From Fragilaria radians (taxonomy: Eukaryota > Bacillariophyta > Fragilariophyceae > Fragilariales > Fragilariaceae), in the NCBI GenBank assembly GCA_900642245.1, contig CAAAJI010001174.1, positions 1-12,792 on the forward strand: a stretch of DNA of 12,792 bases, read 5' to 3'. A program made the translations under genes and the position numbers. The notes below the pieces were generated by a model. The model searched no databases and had not been told where the DNA came from. It was given only the letters and a program-made list of their open reading frames with translations. Shown here piece by piece: positions 8,773-12,792 of this stretch. Within the stretch, counting starts at the first letter, position 1, and every line of letters starts with the position of its first letter.

Positions 8773-9760
8773 TCATCTCATCAAGTTCTTTGTTAATTGT
8801 TGCTCACCCATTTCTCTAGGTTTCTTTCTTATCCATTCTTTATAAGCTTGATTTAACCAGATTATGTCAAGAGAGTTGATGATCATTTCTTTTTCAAAAT
8901 TAAGTATCCTGTTGACATCATGAGCATGATGTGCAGAGTAGCCAACAAACATACATGGAGTCCCTCTATTCTTCAACTTGCCCTGAAAATTATCCTTGGT
9001 AGTTACAACTCCAATTTCACCAAACCACCTTAGGCTTGCTGATACTTTAGGCTTACATCCAAATAGTAGTTGATGTGGACAAACCTCTGAATGCTTGACA
9101 GAAGTTATATTTGATAAAGAGGTAACTGTCATGGCACTCCATCCAAACGCCCAATTTGAGATCATCCTTTAATCCAGCGCCATTCAACATAGCTCTAATT
9201 CTTCCAAAGAAGGTTTGAAACTTTCTTTCAACCTTACCATTATGCTGAGGAGTTCTAGGTCCAGAGAACTCAAACTAAAAACCGTAACCTTTAGATTGGC
9301 ACTCTTCATGCAATGCCTTATTCTCTCCTGAATTATTGCATCTAATTATCTTAACTTTGACACCAGATATCTTCACGTCTGTAAGCAAAGTCATTACCTT
9401 GACTTTAAGGTCCCCTTTTGTCTTCAAAAAATGCTCCAACAATAATCTGAGTAGTCATCTACTATTAATACCCAGAAGCAAGAACCACCATCACTTTTTT
9501 CTCTAATAGAGCTTTTATCTAAATAAACTCTTTCACCAGGTGCTTGACTTCCCTCCTTCCAGTCTTGATTAACCTTTTTCTGCCTTGACTTTGCCACTGC
9601 ACAATCTTCACAGACCTTGAATTCACCTTTCAACTTTAAACTGTGAATTGTTGCGGTCCTTTTCAAACGGTGTTCCACAATGTCGAATCATTTTGTGAAA
9701 TATATTCATATTGATTGCGTTAATCAGGGGACTTGCTCTATGCTGAGTTGCACAAAGTGA
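8773..9760 (-). pseudogene. Element 2 HHCC zinc-binding region and integrase, frameshifted, catalytic Asp changed
   Basis: The order on the minus strand is HKMIRHCG (HxxxH, about 9680-9697), a frameshift, HRLKRTATIHSLKLKGEF and VCEDC (completing HHCC), then GERVYLD with the first catalytic Asp at 9517-9519, WVLIVDDYSDYCW, a frameshift near 9424, RCNNSGEN, TPQHNGKVERKF with the catalytic Glu at 9227-9229, another frameshift near 9165, and the C-terminal part HQLLFG, SLRWFGEIGVV, GTPCMFVGYS down to 8773. The residue expected to be the second Asp (CDNSGEN in relatives) is Asn, codon 9335-9337. Its spacing to Glu is exactly 35 residues, the canonical DX35E. The enzyme would insert element cDNA into the chromosome; this copy is dead. 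Confidence 0.85.
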
Positions 9761-9784
9761 AATTATGATCTATTTTTAAATTGA

Positions 9785-9860
9785 TCTCATTCGCGCCACT
9801 TCACCCTCTTGTGAAGTTCACTCTCATTTGCGCCACATTACCCCCTTGTGAAGGTGTCAC
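9785..9860. repeat. Two-copy tandem repeat of 37-39 bp with hairpin
   Basis: Unit 1 is 9785-9821 and unit 2 is 9822-9860. Both start TCTCATT(C/T)GCGCCAC and contain CC(T/C)CTTGTGAAG. Unit 1 contains the perfect inverted repeat ACTTCAC-CCTCTT-GTGAAGT, seven-base arms with a six-base loop; unit 2 has lost most of one arm. The repeats are GC-richer than their surroundings. Confidence 0.8.
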
Positions 9861-9894
9861 GTCACTCCTTCAGGTGCATGCGCTCACTTTCTGG

Positions 9895-10083
9895 TGAATC
9901 TTGATTAGGATATGAGTTCATTCCCTCCATATCCATATAAAACTATCTTTAGTTTTAATTAGCTAAAATATGAATAAAAGTGGATAGTTAATAACTTTAC
10001 TACCCAAACTCAGATGTGTAAATATATAGAAAATTTAGATTCTTTATATTCACTTGTACTACCAGTCTTGGACATCTCCAACA
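9895..10083. mobile_element. Candidate solo or truncated LTR, about 189 bp
   Basis: The stretch reads TGAATCTTGATTAGG at its left and CATCTCCAACA at its right on the plus strand; on the minus strand it reads TGTTGGAGATG to AAGATTCA, so both orientations have the TG...CA ends of an LTR. CTGG (or CTGGT) stands on both sides, at 9891-9895 and 10084-10088, as a 4-5 bp target duplication would. A TATA-like CATATAAAAC is at 9934-9943 in plus orientation. Immediately after the right end, TGGTACACAAATCC (10085-10098) could also be a primer-binding site, which would instead make this a 5' LTR with a short leader. No second copy in the window confirms it. Confidence 0.4.
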
Positions 10084-10143
10084 CTGGTACACAAATCCAT
10101 CTCTTAGTCTAATCAATTAATGTCAGACTGAATATTTTTCATT

Positions 10144-10600
10144 TCATATACAGATATTAATTAATGTAATTCTTTTTAGTCTATACTTTAAGGTATGACA
10201 GGACTCATTACCAATCATTTTAATGCCCGAAGTGGTTCTGCTCATAGTATTAATGACCTTGTCAAAAGTGATGGATGCAGATCCCTTTGTCAAGCAAATA
10301 GAAGTGCCTTTTGAATCCATTTTTAAGAGCATTGTTGATGCTGAAAACATAATTAACTTTGTTGATTGTGATGTCCAAAGTAGATCCATCAAGTTGAACA
10401 ATGCAATGCTTAAGACTTCCACTTTTGTTGCCGCCATGCTGTTGTCATTACCAACAGTGATCTTCTCATCAATGTCACTCGTGTTGAGCATACCTTCGGG
10501 TGGATTTACAATAGTGTCCACATGCTCCACTGTCACAAATCAATATATCATCATTTAGAGTTCCATTTTTTGAAGTACATCTTGTGACTAATAGTTTTGC
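10144..10600 (-). pseudogene. Element 2 aspartic protease region, frameshifted
   Basis: On the minus strand the sequence NGTLNDDILICDSGACGHYC contains the aspartic protease active-site triad D-S-G, codons within 10523-10534, in one frame. After a frameshift near 10510 the 10144-10536 frame continues EGMLNTSDIDEKITVGN, MAATKVEVLS and, further on, GTSICLTKGSASITFDKVI, the usual tail of the copia protease region. Part of the middle, where the flap should be, is garbled. In an active element this protease cleaves the gag-pol polyprotein inside the virus-like particle. Confidence 0.7.
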
Positions 10601-10659
10601 CGGTTACCACTACCGTTATATTTATTGGGGTTGTTGTTGTTCTGTGCTTCCTTCTTCTT

Positions 10660-11497
10660 CAACTTGAAACAATTCTTCTTGCCATGCCCTGATACGAACA
10701 ATAAATTCTGCCTCTTGAATTACCGTTATTTCCCCCATTGTTGATTGAGCGATTTTTGCATGGAACAACTTATGACCGAGCTGTCCATAACTTTGACACT
10801 TTCCCTTGGATTGTTCTCCAGACTATGCATCTTCCTCTAAACTTCTCCTTCAGCTTTACTAAAGTTTAATCTTCCAAACGTAGGCTTAGTTCTCCTCTAA
10901 TTTCTTCAATAGTGAGTGGCTTTTCAATCTCTTCAACTCTTCTTTCCATCATAGCTAACTGTAGCTTATAATCCGAAGTGAGATTGTTCAGGATGTGAAT
11001 CATAAATTAATTCTCAGAAATGCTTGAATGCATTGTCTCAAGCCTGACTAGAAGGTCTTCTAGCTGCATAATCCAAATCTCTGGATCTTGACTTTCTTCA
11101 AGGAGAATCCTTTGAATTGCGTTTGCAATTTCACTAAAGTAGGGGCAGAAACGGGCTCATACTTGTTCTTGAGCTTTGCCTAAGCAGTAGCTGCATCCCC
11201 TTCAGGATGGTCCTTAGTCTTGTAGCTTTTTACAAAATTAAAAGCCGTTTTACCTCGACTAGTCTTCACAACTATAGATAGAATGAGCTTTCTGCATGCA
11301 ATCTCATTCAACTCAATGATCCTTTCCAATCTCTGAAAATTTATCAAAATTTTCATCCGAACTTGGGATTGTCAACCGTCGCATCAACAAATCCTTGAAA
11401 CCAAATCTCTTGGCCTTGGAAAGAAACTTCTCCCACCAGATTGGCCACTCATCGACCTTTCCACAGGGATCACTCTAATCATGTTTAAATCAGTCAT
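10660..11497 (-). pseudogene. Element 2 gag (UBN2-type) with two zinc knuckles, broken
   Basis: Starting at ATG 11495-11497 (MTDLNMIRVIP), a frameshift leads into WPIWWEKFLSKAKRFGFKDL near 11459, then KLILSIV, GKTAFNFVKSYKTKDHPEGD, a TAG, KNKYEPVSAPTLVKLQTQF, and after another shift QDPEIWIMQLEDLLVRLE, FMIHILNNLTSDYKLQLAM and PLTIEEIRGELSLRLED. This matches the UBN2 gag domain of copia elements, which builds the particle shell. Two CCHC knuckles follow: CQSYGQLGHK near 10799-10770, where the second Cys reads Tyr and the last Cys is one base out of frame, and YCSY...GHGKKNC near 10710-10668, followed by a Lys-rich and Asn-rich tail. Several frameshifts and stops; non-functional. Confidence 0.8.
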
Positions 11498-11739
11498 CTT
11501 TTGACCTGAAGCAATGAATGCCAACAAAAACAAGGGTTAACCTGAATAATGTAGTCTTAACTAGACGTTCTCATAAAATAAATGCAAGGTATCCCTATTA
11601 GATTGTATAAGTCTCTATATTCAGTCTAACTATTACTAATGGTAAGTGACAAGCGATAGCAGCGGGATTTAAACCATGATTTCTATTACCACTACAATAA
11701 TTGCCGGTTCCTACTAACCTCTGTCATACTAACACTTAT
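11498..11739. other. Divergent gap between gag of element 2 and gag of element 3
   Basis: The 5' leaders and LTRs of two diverging elements should meet here, but I cannot define an LTR with both ends or a convincing primer-binding site. A 14-base segment, ATATTCAGTCTAAC (11617-11630), matches in inverted orientation 13 of 14 bases at 10122-10135, next to the candidate LTR, which suggests shared non-coding element sequence. Confidence 0.4.
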
Positions 11740-12556
11740 ATGCCCTTGCGCATTTTTGGTAGTTGTACGATTGTACGAATGACTGATGATTTTTGGCTCC
11801 CTTGTGTGATAGGTCAACTCTATCTACTTCTTATAGACTGCTTTGTTGAGTTCATAGATCAAGAACTTTCAGCATCTCAAATTAAAATGGATGCACGCGC
11901 ACTGTAAAAGGCACAACTCAGTGCCTGTCAAGGTACAATAGGATGTAGAATCTTGATGGAGAATAGAAATAAACAAGATGGTATTTGGGTATAGCATCAG
12001 TTAGTTTATCAATTTTGACACTGATGGCAATAGAAATGTTAGGACTAAAAAGTAGAAAATGTCATTTCAACAGTCTTCCCTTGTCATCACAAAGGGGGGC
12101 TGTTTAAATAGGTGCAAGACCACGAAGATGCATTCACAGAACTTGTGCTACTTGACCAAACTACTTGGAGTGATGATGGCATTAAGAAACATTGATTGAT
12201 ACAGAATGCACAAAATATTGCCATAGTTGATACCGTTTTGAAGCATTGGATAATGATAAGTACTTTTCAGAAAGATGTAACTTCTTTAGATCACATGTAA
12301 TCAGACATGATCAACAAACTAAAGAAAAGAATGCAAGACAGGTACATACTACATGCCAACATACGGGGACTACCAAGAAGGATAAGGTCAAGACAGGCTT
12401 GGCACTAATTAATGAGCTGCAACTTGAAGATTCAACTGGTTTTGATAAAGAAATAGACAAGTCAGCATCTTCAAAAACCGTAATGACATTTAAACTAGCA
12501 CAAGTACCTCCGGTATAATGACTTTTGTTGGAAAATATTCTCAGTAAATTTGGATG
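11740..12556 (+). pseudogene. Copia gag remnant, element 3 (plus strand)
   Basis: From ATG 11740 one frame reads WLPCVIGQLY and ARAL, a TAA at 11905, then AQLSACQGTIGCRILMEN, QDGIWV, a TAG at 11992 where relatives have Trp, and HQLV. A pair of compensating shifts encloses FDTDGNRNVRTKK (about 12015-12053), after which VENVISTVF, GGLFK, a TAG at 12109 (Trp expected), DAFTELVLLDQTTWSDDG, a TGA at 12193 (Arg expected) and LIQNAQNIAIVDTV follow. A further shift near 12240 gives the 12246-12518 frame: RCNFFRSHVIRHDQQTKEK, KKDKVK, LALINELQLEDS and LAQVPP. These are landmarks of diatom copia gag, of the same clade as element 1. Gag homology ends at the EIWM point inside direct repeat 2; no pol follows. 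Confidence 0.75.
12520..12556 (+). repeat. Direct repeat 2, boundary of element 3 (partner 6468-6538)
   Basis: GACTTTTGTTGGAAA (12520-12534) and CTCAGTAAATTTGGATG (ending 12556) repeat the two end blocks of 6468-6538. Upstream is gag up to LAQVPP; downstream (12557 on) is not copia. Removing 32 bases between CCTCCGG and AAATTTGGATG would restore a continuous PPEIWM reading, so the repeat includes an insertion in the gag Glu codon. Confidence 0.7.
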
Positions 12557-12626
12557 GTAAAAATATATAATTTGTGCCATTGATTGCGATTGTTGATGGT
12601 ATATACATAGCCTGCAAGGCATGAGA

Positions 12627-12761
12627 TCAAATTTCTATCAGTGATTCATTCCTTAAAGTCCGTTTAGATTCTTCATCAATGTTGTCTAGTATTGACATCT
12701 TCCTTACATCAAATTCAACTGGTGATGTCCATTTTCTCAAACATGACAAAATTGTCTCCAT
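12627..12761 (-). CDS. Short minus-strand open frame at the window edge, unrecognised
   Basis: From ATG 12759-12761 to TGA 12627-12629 the frame encodes 44 residues, beginning METILSCLRKWTSPVEFDVR and continuing with an acidic/basic helix-like stretch (SILDNIDEESKRTL). The frame stays open upstream only to a TAA at the window edge (12789-12791), so it is a small protein, the last exon of a spliced gene, or another piece of transposon debris. The composition looks protein-like (amphipathic, few rare residues), which is why I list it. I do not recognise a family. Confidence 0.3.
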   Translation of the reverse strand: METILSCLRKWTSPVEFDVRKMSILDNIDEESKRTLRNESLIEI

Positions 12762-12792
12762 GTATTCATCCTTTTTTGTAAAATGATGTTAG

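Larger units (their letters stand above)
9770..10190. mobile_element. Foreign segment inserted in element 2 between protease and HHCC region
   Basis: Pol of element 2 is readable to about 9765 on one side and to about 10190 on the other. I would expect only a few dozen codons between the protease and HHCC, but here about 420 bases without readable pol intervene. The segment contains a hairpin-bearing tandem repeat (9785-9860), an LTR-like stretch (9895-10083) and a short PBS-like sequence. It probably represents a later, now truncated insertion. The exact boundaries are uncertain. Confidence 0.5.
8220..11497 (-). mobile_element. Ty1/copia retrotransposon remnant, element 2 (gag to reverse transcriptase)
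   Basis: A minus-strand copia element readable in the canonical order from high to low coordinates: gag (from ATG at 11495-11497), two CCHC knuckles (about 10800-10660), aspartic protease (DSGA at 10523-10534), HHCC and integrase core (about 9760-8780), then reverse transcriptase (8706-8220, YVDD at 8322-8333). This order, with integrase before reverse transcriptase, is diagnostic of copia. RNase H and the 3' LTR are missing. Many frameshifts and stops are present. It is of a different clade from elements 1 and 3: its gag is of the UBN2 type and its peptide motifs do not match theirs. A foreign segment interrupts it at about 9770-10190. Confidence 0.85.

Noticed and set aside
11655..11675. 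GGTTTAAATCCC on the minus strand, like a tRNA B box
   Set aside because: The flanking bases do not pair as a T stem, no A box or acceptor stem is found at tRNA distance, and the conserved C of the loop is T.
12513..12544. A spliceable intron in gag (GT...AG)
   Set aside because: At 32 bases it is far shorter than known diatom introns, and the element 1 version does not end in AG at the same place; kept only as a possible relic in the findings.
1..12792. CRISPR array, riboswitch, rRNA or prokaryotic operon
   Set aside because: No regularly spaced repeats, no ribosome-binding sites, no clustered co-directional genes; the content is eukaryotic.

Overview
The window looks like AT-rich nuclear DNA of a stramenopile, most likely a diatom. 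Two things point there. One open reading frame carries the DUF6824 signature, a family I know almost only from diatoms. The repeats include heavily decayed Ty1/copia retrotransposons whose gag and pol motifs match diatom-type copia elements. There are no ribosome-binding sites, operons, tRNA or rRNA genes, and no CRISPR array.

Layout. Positions 1-1401 hold no gene I can support. Positions 1402-2559 (minus) hold the only intact protein gene, a 385-residue DUF6824 protein with a long polar N-terminal region. Just upstream of it lie a two-copy 54-59 bp tandem repeat, a 12-C tract and a roughly 100-bp dispersed repeat with a second copy at 7957-8062. Positions 3342-4110 are an old, diverged tandem duplication of a unit of roughly 350-400 bp, with a trace of a third unit. 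Positions 4186-6467 are AT-rich and apparently empty except for a 14-G tract.

From 6468 the window is a graveyard of copia elements. Element 1 (plus, 6468-7830) keeps a protease-region fragment and a reverse transcriptase with YVDD but has lost its integrase. Element 2 (minus, about 8220-11497) belongs to a different copia clade. It runs in order gag, two zinc knuckles, protease (DSGA), HHCC plus integrase, and reverse transcriptase (YVDD), all broken by frameshifts and stops. It is interrupted at about 9770-10190 by foreign sequence that includes an LTR-like segment with a possible 4-5 bp target duplication and a hairpin-forming 37-bp tandem repeat. Element 3 (plus, 11740-12556) is a gag fragment. 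Elements 1 and 2 lie tail to tail; elements 2 and 3 diverge head to head.

The most unusual structure is that element 3 ends, and element 1 begins, at the same point of gag. Both ends carry the same inserted sequence (direct repeats at 6468-6538 and 12520-12556). Joined end to start they would make one gag-to-pol order, so the copia pieces look circularly permuted around element 2. I see no new functional gene system. The points of interest are genome architecture, the DUF6824 gene with its repeat-bearing upstream region, and the uncharacterised tandem duplication.
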